Shown piece by piece: positions 1 through 7,600 of a stretch of DNA of 12,402 nt (position 1 is its first letter; each line of letters begins with the position of its first letter). The translations under genes were made by a program, and so were the position numbers. The stretch comes from an uncultured Campylobacter sp. (GTDB lineage: Bacteria; Campylobacterota; Campylobacteria; Campylobacterales; Campylobacteraceae): the NCBI RefSeq assembly GCF_937997465.1, contig NZ_CALKTQ010000328.1, positions 1 through 12,402 on the forward strand. Direction: 5' to 3'. Under the pieces are notes generated by a model that was not told the origin of the DNA, searched no databases, and worked only from the letters and a program-made list of their open reading frames with translations.

Positions 1-379
1 GGAAAAATTTCTGAAAAACGTAGTTGTCTTCGTTATTTGAGCGCGCCGAGCTAAAGCCCATGATCGAGTTTGGGCCGTATTTTGCGACGGTGGATTTAAA
101 TTTATCCGCAAGGAAATCATAAACCTCCTCAAAACTCACTTCTTCAAGCTCGCCGTGCTTGTCGTAGACGCCGTTTAGCTTTCTCATCATCGGTCGGCTT
201 AAGCGTTTAGGAGAGTTTACGAACTCCCAACCAAACATTCCTTTTAGGCAAAGTTCGCCGTCGTTTACGTGGTGGTCTTTGCTAGGTTTGGCATCTACGA
301 TTCTACCGTTTCGCACGATAAGATCGATGCCGCAGCCCGTACCGCAATATGGACAGGTGGTCTTTACGATCTCTTCCAT
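1..379 (-). CDS. fdhF: Formate dehydrogenase catalytic subunit, FdhF-like (partial, N-terminal part)
   Basis: Reading from the ATG at 379 leftwards gives 126 codons before the window edge, so the C-terminal part is missing. The product starts MEEIVKTTCPYCGTGCG, with Cys9, Cys12, Cys16 and Cys44 (in GELCLKG) spaced as the [4Fe-4S] ligands of molybdopterin oxidoreductases, and Lys46 just after the fourth Cys. The following FGWEFVNSPKRLSRPMMR and YGPNSIMGFSSARSNNEDNYV stretches match the start of E. coli FdhF-type formate dehydrogenase. There is no twin-arginine signal, so it should act in the cytoplasm, oxidising formate to CO2, possibly with a hydrogenase. A strong AAAGGAG lies 5 nt before the ATG. 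The Mo/W-ligand residue (Cys or Sec) lies outside the window. A nitrate reductase or periplasmic formate dehydrogenase is less likely. Confidence 0.85.
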   Translation of the reverse strand, partial: MEEIVKTTCPYCGTGCGIDLIVRNGRIVDAKPSKDHHVNDGELCLKGMFGWEFVNSPKRLSRPMMRKLNGVYDKHGELEEVSFEEVYDFLADKFKSTVAKYGPNSIMGFSSARSNNEDNYVFQKFF

Positions 380-417
380 TTTCGCTCCTTTCTGGTATTA
401 CTGAAATTTATGAGATT

Positions 418-423
418 ATTATA
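418..423 (-). promoter_or_regulatory. Probable -10 box of the formate dehydrogenase gene
   Basis: The minus strand reads TATAAT here, preceded directly by TG, about 40 nt before the ATG at 379. No good -35 element is visible at the usual spacing, which is common for Campylobacter sigma-70 promoters. Confidence 0.5.
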
Positions 424-478
424 CAACGGCAAATATAAATTTAGTTTTAAAATTAGTATAATTTTTTAAGAATTATTT

Positions 479-511
479 AAGTAATATGCAAATTTAGCAT
501 ATTACTTTTTT
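479..511 (+). terminator. Perfect 11-bp hairpin followed by a T run (orphan terminator or operator)
   Basis: AAGTAATATGC (479-489) and GCATATTACTT (497-507) are perfect inverted copies around the loop AAATTTA, and the T run continues to 511 (six T from 506). In the plus direction this has the shape of a rho-independent terminator, although the stem is AT-rich. No plus-strand gene precedes it, because fdhF is transcribed away. It may therefore end a small RNA or antisense transcript, or be a palindromic binding site for a regulator of fdhF or lemA. Confidence 0.5.
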
Positions 512-606
512 GCTTTAAATTTTTATTTTTAGGGAAATTTTTAGGTATATGTTTAACACAATGTAAAATTTATTTAAAAATTATTACTTTTAAATGTATT
601 TAGATG

Positions 607-612
607 TATAAT
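607..612 (+). promoter_or_regulatory. Probable -10 box of the lemA operon
   Basis: TATAAT lies 30 nt before the ATG at 643 and is preceded by TG. Initiation would fall near 618-620, giving a short leader containing the AAGGAG site. The -35 region is weak. This placement also argues against the upstream in-frame ATG at 604, which would lie inside the promoter. Confidence 0.55.
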
Positions 613-642
613 GGAGATAGAAAATCTTTTCAAGGAGCACCC

Positions 643-1236
643 ATGAAAAATCTAGTTGCTTTTCTAGTTATCCTAGGTATCATCGGCGGTATCGCCATGA
701 AGTATATTAACGCCTTTCCGGTACTCGACGAGACGGTCAAAGAGAAATGGGCTCAGGTGCAAAACCAATACAAACGCCGCGCCGATCTTATCCCAAATTT
801 GGTAAAAACAGTTCAAGGCTACGCTAGCCACGAGGAAGGCGTATTTAAGGAAGTAACGGAAGCTAGAAGCAAGGCTTCTCAGATGACGATCGACGTTAGC
901 TCGATAGACGATCCTGCTAAGCTAAAAGAGTTTGAAAACGCTCAAAAAACTTTAGGCGGCGCGCTATCTAGGCTAATGGCTATCACCGAGAACTACCCTC
1001 AGCTAAAAGCCGATCAAAATTTCCTCTCCCTTCAAAGTCAGCTTGAAGGTACGGAAAATCGCATCGCGGTCGCTAGAAAGGACTATATCGCAGCGGTCAA
1101 GGACTATAACATCGCCCTTCGCAAGATACCGGATAAGTTTATAGCCGCAATTTTTTATCCAGAGCTCAAAACTCGTGCGACGTTTGAAGCAAGCGAGTCC
1201 GAACAAAGCGCACCGGACGTATCTTTCGCCAAATAA
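643..1236 (+). CDS. lemA: LemA family protein
   Basis: The product has 197 residues, close to the usual LemA length. An N-terminal membrane segment (about residues 4-20, LVAFLVILGIIGGIAMK) precedes a helical domain. The family hallmarks are clear: NQYKRRADLIPNLVKTVQGYA followed by HEEGVFKEVTEARSKA, and later ITENYPQLKADQNFLSLQ and EGTENRIAVARKDY. The family is membrane-anchored with a large extracytoplasmic or cytoplasmic helical bundle; its molecular function is not established. The ATG at 643 is chosen over an in-frame ATG at 604 because AAGGAG sits 5 nt before it and the protein then begins directly with the membrane helix. It is followed after 18 nt by a TPM-domain gene, a pairing often seen for LemA. 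Confidence 0.93.
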   Translation: MKNLVAFLVILGIIGGIAMKYINAFPVLDETVKEKWAQVQNQYKRRADLIPNLVKTVQGYASHEEGVFKEVTEARSKASQMTIDVSSIDDPAKLKEFENAQKTLGGALSRLMAITENYPQLKADQNFLSLQSQLEGTENRIAVARKDYIAAVKDYNIALRKIPDKFIAAIFYPELKTRATFEASESEQSAPDVSFAK

Positions 1237-1254
1237 CCCAACCAAGGTACAAAA

Positions 1255-2205
1255 ATGAAACGCATTTTATCTACTTTATTTTGCGTTTTTACGCTTTTAG
1301 GACTTACGGCTATAAATTTATCGGCAGCAGATAATGCTACTGAACAAAACAAAACCGTAAAACAAACCGCTACTCAAACATCAAATGAAAAGAGTTCAAA
1401 TTTCCCTGCCTTAACCGGCAGGGTAGTAGATCAAGCAAGAGTACTAAGCCAGAGCACAAAAGACGAACTAGAAACATTACTAGCTACTCACGAAAACAAC
1501 ACCACTAATCAAGTAGTAGTAGTTACTATAGAATCTCTAGGTAACGCTCAAATAGAAGAGTACTCCATAGAACTAGCTAGACGTTGGGGTATAGGACAAA
1601 AAGGTAAAGATAACGGAGTAGTATTAGTAGTAGCTCCAAACGACAAACAAGTACGCATAGAGGTAGGATACGGCCTAGAAGGTACTCTAACGGACGCTCT
1701 TAGTAGCAGTATCATAAACTACTACATAATCCCTGAGTTTAAAAAAGGCGATATCCAAAACGGCATAAACATAGGCACGCAAAAGATCATCGCTCTACTT
1801 GATGGGGATGAGGGGGTTAAAAAGGAGATAGAAAAGCAAGATGAGACGCCTGTGGAAGCCTACGGGATAGTAGTTGGCATGGTGATGGTATTTGCTTCGG
1901 CTATTTTCGGCGCGGCAGCTCTGCGAATCGGAGCCAGCGCGACGCTATCGGGCTTTATCTCGGGCGTAGTTGCAGGGACGTTTGGTATCGAGGATCTGCT
2001 TGTTAGAGGCGCGATATTACTCGTTCTTTTTGTGCTGCTTTTTTATCTAATGCGAAATATGAAAACCGGCGGCAGCGGCCTGCGCGGAGGCGGCTACTCG
2101 GGAGGTTACGGCGGCGGTTCCGGCGGAGGCAGAAGCTCTTCTGGGGGCGGATTTAGCGGCGGAGGCGGAGGCTTTGGCGGAGGCGGAGCTAGCGGTAGGT
2201 GGTAG
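1255..2205 (+). CDS. TPM-domain (YgcG-like) membrane protein with glycine-rich tail
   Basis: This 316-residue product begins with a Sec-type signal peptide (MKRILSTLFCVFTLLGLTAINLSA, likely cut near residue 24). A Thr/Gln/Asn-rich linker leads to a TPM domain at about 50-182, with LTGRVVDQARVLS, NQVVVVTIESL, RRWGIGQKGKDNGVVLVVA and RIEVGYGLEG as recognisable blocks. Hydrophobic segments follow at about 204-225 and 251-266, and the tail 272-316 is almost pure Gly/Ser ending GASGRW. The domain should face the periplasm. TPM proteins have been linked to phosphatase activity and photosystem repair in plants, but bacterial roles are unclear. AAGG lies 7 nt before the ATG, and the 18-nt gap to lemA indicates one operon. 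Codon choice changes within the gene: about 1420-1740 favours GTA/CTA/ATA, while the remainder is GC-richer. Confidence 0.88.
   Translation: MKRILSTLFCVFTLLGLTAINLSAADNATEQNKTVKQTATQTSNEKSSNFPALTGRVVDQARVLSQSTKDELETLLATHENNTTNQVVVVTIESLGNAQIEEYSIELARRWGIGQKGKDNGVVLVVAPNDKQVRIEVGYGLEGTLTDALSSSIINYYIIPEFKKGDIQNGINIGTQKIIALLDGDEGVKKEIEKQDETPVEAYGIVVGMVMVFASAIFGAAALRIGASATLSGFISGVVAGTFGIEDLLVRGAILLVLFVLLFYLMRNMKTGGSGLRGGGYSGGYGGGSGGGRSSSGGGFSGGGGGFGGGGASGRW
2068..2202 (+). repeat. Glycine-codon repeat tract (GGAGGC/GGCGGA units)
   Basis: The 3' end of the TPM-domain gene consists of imperfect GGCGGA/GGAGGC units encoding the Gly/Ser tail (residues about 272-316). Such tails are typical of YgcG-like proteins. 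The tract could change length by slippage in multiples of three without breaking the frame. Confidence 0.7.
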
Positions 2206-2470
2206 TTTGTCGCTTTAAAATTTGGCGTCAAATTTGGAGGACTTGCTTTAAATTTGACCCGAGATGCCGTTAATTTTGCTCGCTTTGCTAAATTTAGTTG
2301 TTGCCAAATTTGTAGCTCTTTAGGCGCGGTAGATAAGGCGCATAAATTTGACCTTATAATCTACCGCCGTCAAAAATACGCGCAAATTTTACCCGCCGCG
2401 CTCAAATTTGCCTTTAAATTTGTGAGTCAAATTTTGCACGCCACTATTAAATTTGCACCCAAATCCAAGC
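2206..2470. repeat. Convergent spacer packed with AAATTT(G) repeats
   Basis: Between the stop codons of two convergent genes lie eleven AAATTT hexamers within 2218-2455 (starting at 2218, 2230, 2250, 2290, 2306, 2344, 2384, 2404, 2416, 2429 and 2449). Most extend to AAATTTG or CAAATTT. At this base composition well under one would be expected by chance. The copies are not tandem and have variable spacing and both orientations. An open frame from 2254 to 2505 has no ribosome binding site and overlaps the opposite gene's end, so it is not called. Confidence 0.8.
2326..2367. other. Bulged hairpin in the convergent spacer
   Basis: GCGGTAGAT (2326-2334) pairs with ATCTACCGC (2359-2367). The inner AAGG (2335-2338) pairs with CCTT (2352-2355), leaving a 3-nt bulge and a loop that contains an AAATTTG copy. 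It could be a bidirectional transcription end for the two convergent operons, but no T run follows on either strand. Confidence 0.4.
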
Positions 2471-3877
2471 TCAAATCTCCCCCAAAATCTTTTTATAGTT
2501 ACTAAAAATCGGCGAATCCTCGCCAAAATACAAACTCATCGCGCGCACGTAGCGATCGAGCGGATTTTGGATGCGATTTAGCGTGAGACGCTTGCAAAAC
2601 GGCAGGTCGTAGCTACTTAAAATCACGCTAAAAGGCACGGGAAAATCGGTACCAAAAAGGATTTTGTCGTGGATTTTCGTTTGGGTTTTTAGATGCGGCA
2701 GAATGCGGGCCTTGTTTATGCAAAGCAGCGCCGAAACGTCGGCGTAAAGCCCGTCAAATTCGCGCAGCCAACGAAGTAGCGTGAAGTAGTTGGCGCCCAG
2801 TTTCTCAGGATCGCGCGAAAACATAGATAAAACGCCGTCGCTTGAGGCGCCCATGTGAGCGCAGACGATGCGGCAACCAAGATTTAGCGGGGATTTTAGC
2901 TGCTCGATGCTCTCAAGCGCCTTGTTTGACGCCAGCGAGTTTTCGTCGCCCACGTGGATCACTAGCGGTAGTCCAAGCTCGCTAAGTAGCCTAAAATAGG
3001 GCTCATAGCGCTTGTCGTTTAGATCCGTCTCCCAGTACGAGTGTAGCAGCTTGCCGCCCTTAAAGCCCATTTTGTGGTACTTTTCGATCAAATTTAACGC
3101 GTCTTTGCGGTTTGGATTTACGCTAAAAAACGGCACGACTTCGTTTGGATTTTGCTCGTAAAAGGCAAAAACCTCCTCGTTTGAGGCGCAGACGGTTTTG
3201 TCCTTGTGTACGAGATTTCCGCTCTCGTCAAATTTCGCATCGACGCCAAAAACCACCGACTTTTGGACGAAATTTGAGCTTTTAATCAGCCGCGCGAAGT
3301 TGCTTTTGTAGCCCTCAAAGCCGTTTTTTATAAGCTCGCGCCTGTTTATGTCGAATTTTTTGGCAAAAAACGCGAGTGCGAGTTTGTCGTAAAATCGGTC
3401 GAATTTCACATCCGCGCTAAGCAAATGCGAGTGGATATCGACGGTTTTTATCTGCGTTAAATTTGTGCTTTGCAAGCCGCTAAGTTCGCTCTCCCGCACG
3501 GCGATTTCGTTAAATTTACTCCGCGAAAACCCGCTCGAATTTGCTTCGTTTGCGGTTAAATTTACGCTCGTTTTATCAAATTTATCTTTGGCGTAAATTT
3601 GACTCGCGTTTTGGCAAAACCCGAGCGTTTCTGACGTAGCCGTCTCGCTCGCTCTTAGATTTGAGCTTAAATTTACCCGCGCGTTCTGTTTTGACGGCTC
3701 AGCGAGGTTTGCTAAATTTGTGCGAGTTAAATTTGTCTCCGTTTTACGAGCTATTAAATCAAAGCTTGCAGCGTTTGCTCGGGCCAAGTTTGTCGCCGTT
3801 TTTCCGTCTATCAAATTTGTACTAAAACCCAAAGCGTCCAAGCGCTCATTTGCGCGGTAAAAATCATCTCGAAACAT
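2471..3877 (-). CDS. Amidohydrolase (amidohydrolase_2 type) with unusual N-terminal extension
   Basis: The 468-residue product has a C-terminal TIM-barrel hydrolase domain from about residue 144. Candidate metal and catalytic residues are His149 and His151 (TVDIHSHLL), Lys276 (KGGKLLHS), His308 (LVIHVGDE), His341 (VCAHMGAS) and Asp411 (FGTDFPVP). This is the order expected of metal-dependent amidohydrolases; the substrate cannot be told. Family members usually begin near the HxH motif. Here about 143 extra residues precede it, of low complexity, rich in Asn, Ala, Thr, Ser and Leu, with seven Thr/Val/Ser-Asn-Leu triplets. The ATG at 3877 has a good AAGGAG 5 nt upstream and a strong promoter, so the extension is probably translated. 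A TTG start at residue 135 is an alternative, with no clear ribosome binding site. The gene is divergent from the MerR regulator and shares its control region. Confidence 0.8.
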   Translation of the reverse strand: MFRDDFYRANERLDALGFSTNLIDGKTATNLARANAASFDLIARKTETNLTRTNLANLAEPSKQNARVNLSSNLRASETATSETLGFCQNASQIYAKDKFDKTSVNLTANEANSSGFSRSKFNEIAVRESELSGLQSTNLTQIKTVDIHSHLLSADVKFDRFYDKLALAFFAKKFDINRRELIKNGFEGYKSNFARLIKSSNFVQKSVVFGVDAKFDESGNLVHKDKTVCASNEEVFAFYEQNPNEVVPFFSVNPNRKDALNLIEKYHKMGFKGGKLLHSYWETDLNDKRYEPYFRLLSELGLPLVIHVGDENSLASNKALESIEQLKSPLNLGCRIVCAHMGASSDGVLSMFSRDPEKLGANYFTLLRWLREFDGLYADVSALLCINKARILPHLKTQTKIHDKILFGTDFPVPFSVILSSYDLPFCKRLTLNRIQNPLDRYVRAMSLYFGEDSPIFSNYKKILGEI

Positions 3878-3904
3878 CGTTTCTCCTTTTTAAAATTTGA
3901 CGAA

Positions 3905-3933
3905 ATCATAGCCTAAATTTTAAAAAGTGTCAA
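3905..3933 (-). promoter_or_regulatory. Strong sigma-70 promoter of the amidohydrolase gene
   Basis: On the minus strand TTGACA (3928-3933) is separated by exactly 17 nt from TATGAT (3905-3910). The -35 is a perfect consensus. Transcription would start inside the adjacent inverted-repeat arm at 3893-3907, giving a leader of about 20 nt that carries AAGGAG. Confidence 0.75.
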
Positions 3934-3974
3934 GTGGTGCTTTACGCTTTATGGTTTTCTAAGCTAAATTTGCG

Positions 3975-3980
3975 TAAGAT
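3975..3980 (+). promoter_or_regulatory. Possible -10 box of the MerR-aas operon
   Basis: TAAGAT lies at the mirror position of the minus-strand TATGAT, 27 nt before the ATG at 4008. No convincing -35 is seen at 17 or 19 nt spacing, so the promoter would be weak or dependent on an activator, as is common for MerR-controlled promoters. Confidence 0.35.
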
Positions 3981-4007
3981 TTCGTCAAATTTAACGAAAG
4001 GAAAGAG

Positions 4008-4658
4008 ATGAGCTACAAGATGAGCGAGCTTTGCGAACTATCGCAAACGCCCAAATCAACGATACTCTTTTACGTAAAAGAAGGACTTTTGCCAGAGCCC
4101 GTGAAGGTAAAAGATAACGTCCATCAGTACGGCGAGGATACGCTTTTGATGCTAAATTTCATCAAATACGTCCAGAGTAACTTCCACCTCAGCCTTAAGG
4201 AGGTAAAGGCGCTCACGCAGCAAAAGGGCTTTAGCTTTAAGCGCTGCTACGAGGCGCTTTTTGATTCGCTCGATACCTTTATGGGGTCAAATTTCGCCCA
4301 GACGCTAAGCGCCGAGCAGGCGTGCGAGAGGCTGGGTATCACGGAGGCTGAGCTAGATAAATTTATCAAGGACGGATTTATCTTTATGCGAGGGGGCAAG
4401 CTAACCGAAAAAGAGGTCGAGATCCTGCAAATCGTGCTAGAAACTCAAAAGAGCGAGCGCGGGCGGGAAATTTTACAGACCTATATAAATTTAGCTAAAC
4501 AAACGGCAAAAATCGAAGCCGAGTGCGCGCGCGAAATTTACGCGAAAGCAAAGGACAAAAACGCGGCTTTAAAGCTCGTTTTCGACAACATCTTGATCCT
4601 AAAACCTTATATCTTAAATTTTCACACCTTTGATGCCTACAAAAAGGAGAACAAATGA
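4008..4658 (+). CDS. MerR family transcriptional regulator with a possible second HTH
   Basis: The 216-residue product starts with a MerR-type winged helix-turn-helix at about 3-72: YKMSELCELSQTPKSTILFY, then VKEGLLPEP, HQYGEDTLLMLNFIKY and LSLKEVKAL. A second segment at about 101-142 (AEQACERLGITEAELDKFI, then KDGFIF and LTEKEVEIL) again reads like a helix-turn-helix with a wing and the MerR-style sensing of a 'track' helix. The C-terminus is helical and lacks a cysteine cluster typical of metal sensors. GAAAGGA precedes the ATG. The stop overlaps the next start as ATGA, so it is translationally coupled to the aas fusion and probably controls lysophospholipid or fatty-acid recycling. The ligand is unknown; the divergent amidohydrolase may be a second target. 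Confidence 0.85.
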   Translation: MSYKMSELCELSQTPKSTILFYVKEGLLPEPVKVKDNVHQYGEDTLLMLNFIKYVQSNFHLSLKEVKALTQQKGFSFKRCYEALFDSLDTFMGSNFAQTLSAEQACERLGITEAELDKFIKDGFIFMRGGKLTEKEVEILQIVLETQKSERGREILQTYINLAKQTAKIEAECAREIYAKAKDKNAALKLVFDNILILKPYILNFHTFDAYKKENK

Positions 4659-7600
4659 AAGGCGTTTTTTCGGTTAGGGGCTTTTTGCCCTTTTTGGTCG
4701 TTATGTTTATCAACGCGGTCGTAGATCTTGGCCACAAGATCACGATCCAAAACATACTTTTTAAGAGCATCGAGGATGAAAATTTACAGATCATCCTGAC
4801 CTCGCTCGTAAATTTGCTAATCTTGCTTCCATACATCATGCTTTTTAGCGTTTCGGGCTTTTTAAACGATAAATTTTCGCGCACCCGCATCACGAGATAC
4901 GCGGCGGCGAGCGAAATTTTACTCACGCTTTTTATAACCGTGAGCTACCTTTGCGGCTGGTTTTACGTGGCGTTTGGCACGACGCTACTGCTAGCGGTGC
5001 AAAGCGCGGTATATAGCCCCGCTAAATACGGACTAATCAAAAAAATCGTGGGCGCAGAAAAGCTTGGCGCTGCAAACGGTATCGTGCAGGCCTTTACTAT
5101 CGTGGCGATTTTGCTTGGCTCGTTTGTTTTCTCGGCGATTTTCGAGAGCTACGCCGCTACTAGCACGGACGCCGGAGAGATGATAAAATCAGTCTGGTTT
5201 ATCGGCGCGATACTTTTTGTTTGCTCGGTAGCCGAGACGATTTTTACGTTTAAGATTCCGTTTTTTGAAGCAACCGATGCGGAGCTTAAATTTGATGCGA
5301 AAAAGTACTTTAAACTAGGCTATCTAAAAGAAAACACCAGGCACATCTTTAACAACAAAAACGCCTTTTTATGTACGCTGGGGCTTTCGGTTTTCTGGGC
5401 GGTGGCGCAGCTGGTTATCGCCGTTTTCCCCGCTCACTATAAGGCCATGAGTGCCGATAACAACGTCATGGTCGTGCAGGCTATTTTAGCCGTTAGCACC
5501 ATCGGTCTGGTTGCGGGCTCTGCGCTAGCTGGCAGCTACTCGAAAAATCACATCGAGATGGGCATCGTGCCTTTTGGGGCGCTCGGGCTTTTTGCTTCGC
5601 TACTTATGTTCGCGCAGGGCTCAAGTGCTGCGTTTATGACGCTGGCGTCGTTTTTGTTCGGTTTTAGCGGCGGCATTTTCATCGTGCCGCTAAACGCAAA
5701 TATCCAATTTTTTACCTCCGAAGAGCAGATGGGCCGCACGCTAGCGGGCAGTAACTTTATCCAAAACATCTTTATGGCGGCGTTTTTGCTGCTTGCGATG
5801 GCGTTTAGCATATTTGCCGTTAGTACGCCGGAGATTTTTGTCATTACGTCGTTTTGCGTGCTTATTTGCGCGTTGGTAGCGATAAAGTCCCTGCCGCATC
5901 TTTTTGCGCGTTTGCTTATCATGCCGTTTTTTAGGATCGGCTATACGATCAACGTCGACGGCGTCGAAAATATCCCGCAAAAAGGTGGCGTGTTGCTGCT
6001 TGGCAACCACATGAGCTGGATAGACTGGGCGGTGCTGCAGATGGCATCTCCGCGTCCGATCAGATTTGCTATGCATAAGAGTTTTTATGAAATTTGGTAC
6101 CTAAAATGGCTGTTAAATTTATTTGACGTGATCCCCATTGGCGCGGGTGCGAGCAAAAGCGCGCTAGAAAAGATCCGCGAGTGCCTGGATGCCGGCGACG
6201 TGGTGGCGCTGTTTCCGGAAGGGCATATCAGCTATAACGGCCAGATAGACGAGTTCCAGCACGGTTACGAGATAGCCGCAAGCGATACGAACTCCGTCAT
6301 CGTGCCGTTTTATCTGCGGGGTCTTTGGGGTTCGAGCTTCTCGCGCGCTCAAAAATACTACCAAAAAATCAGCCGTAAAATAGACGGCAAGCGCGCTATC
6401 AGGGTGAGTTTTGGCGCGCCTTTAGCTCCTGAAACCAAAGCCCCGCAGGTGCGCGAAAAGGTCGTTGAGCTGTCGTTTTTTAGCTGGGCTGAGTATCTAA
6501 AAACGCTCGAGCCTATGCAGTTTAGTTGGCTAAAACACGCTAAAGCGGATCTGTTTAAGCGCTCGATGGTAGATAGCACGGGCGCTGATCTAAACAATCT
6601 CAAGGTTATCGCGACGGTGCTAGTGTTTTTGTCCAAATTTAAATTCGCATTTTTAAAAGAGCGAAACGTCGGCGTGATACTACCGTCCTCGGTGATGGGT
6701 AGCATTATAAATTTGATGCTATTTATCAGAGGCAAGGTGAGCGTAAATTTAAACTACACGCTTAGCGAGCAAAATTTGATCGGCTGCTCGGACAAGGCGG
6801 GGCTAAGAAGCATAATCACCTCGCGCCAGTTTATCGCCAAGCTAAAGGCTCGCGGGTTTGAGCTAGAAGAGTCGCTAAAAGGCAGACTAATCTACCTCGA
6901 AGACGTCGCGCAGGGCATAAGTAAAGCGGGTAAAATTTGCGCGATGTTAAAGGCTGTGCTGATGCCGCGCTGGCTACTTGAGCTTATATATTTTCGCGAC
7001 GTTCGCATCGACGACGAGGCGGCGATACTCTTTAGCAGCGGCAGCGAAGGTACGCCAAAAGGCATAGTGCTAACGCATAAAAACATAATGGCTAACATCA
7101 AGCAAATTTCAGAGATCGTAAACACGGATGGCAACGACGTGATACTGGCTTCGCTACCGATATTTCACTCGTTCGGGCTTACTGCGGCGACATTTTTCCC
7201 GCTTAGCGAAGGTATCGCCACCGCTCACGTGCCAGATCCCACAGACGCCTTTGCCGTGGGCAAGATGGTCGCCAAATACCACGCGACGATAATGTTTGGC
7301 ACGTCGACGTTTTTTAGACTCTACACCAAAAACAAAAAGCTAAATCCGCTGATGTTTTCTACGATCCGCTACGCGATAGCGGGTGCAGAGAAGCTAAACG
7401 CAGCCGTTAAGCGCGAGTTTAAGATGAAATTCGGCGTCGAAATTTACGAGGGCTACGGCACGACCGAGACCTCGCCCGTTGTCAGCGTAAATACCGCAAA
7501 CGTGCTAGAGCCCGAGTTTTTTAAAGAGCTTGTTTTTTCAAAAGAGGGCAGTGTGGGCTTGCCTACTGCGGGCACGATAATAAGAATCTGCGATCCAACG

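Larger units (their letters stand above)
380..642. other. Divergent AT-rich spacer between fdhF and lemA
   Basis: This 263-bp stretch has no convincing gene. It holds a TATAAT box on each strand, one facing each flanking gene, and a strong hairpin at 479-507. An open frame on the plus strand enters from the fdhF antisense side and ends at 469; it has no ribosome binding site and is treated as a shadow. The rest is A/T runs without clear structure. Confidence 0.7.
3893..3992. promoter_or_regulatory. Perfect 15-bp inverted repeat placed symmetrically before both divergent starts
   Basis: AAATTTGACGAAATC (3893-3907) and GATTTCGTCAAATTT (3978-3992) are exact reverse complements. With one mismatch the match extends to 18 bp and takes in the -10 boxes (TATGAT on the minus strand, TAAGAT on the plus strand). 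Each arm ends exactly 15 nt before its gene's ATG (3877 on minus, 4008 on plus), so both genes have the same element over the -10 and transcription start. This fits a pair of operators, perhaps for the MerR-type product of 4008-4658, or a shared leader element. Confidence 0.65.

Noticed and set aside
269..469. Plus-strand open frame opposite the start of fdhF
   Set aside because: It lies antisense to a clear formate dehydrogenase N-terminus for most of its length, has no ribosome binding site and encodes no recognisable motif.
604..642. Upstream ATG at 604 as the start of lemA
   Set aside because: It overlaps the TATAAT box and has no ribosome binding site. The ATG at 643 has AAGGAG and starts directly with the membrane helix.
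2206..2470. CRISPR array
   Set aside because: The repeated word is only 6-7 bp, spacing is irregular and both orientations occur, so this is not a repeat-spacer array.
2254..2505. Open frame in the convergent spacer (83 codons)
   Set aside because: Its sequence is an artefact of AAATTTG repeats (Lys-Phe/Asn-Leu-like pattern), it lacks a ribosome binding site and it runs into the opposite gene.
5548..6735. Several minus-strand open frames inside the aas fusion
   Set aside because: They are opposite a continuous coding frame with intact PlsC motifs; their products are compositionally odd and lack starts with ribosome binding sites.
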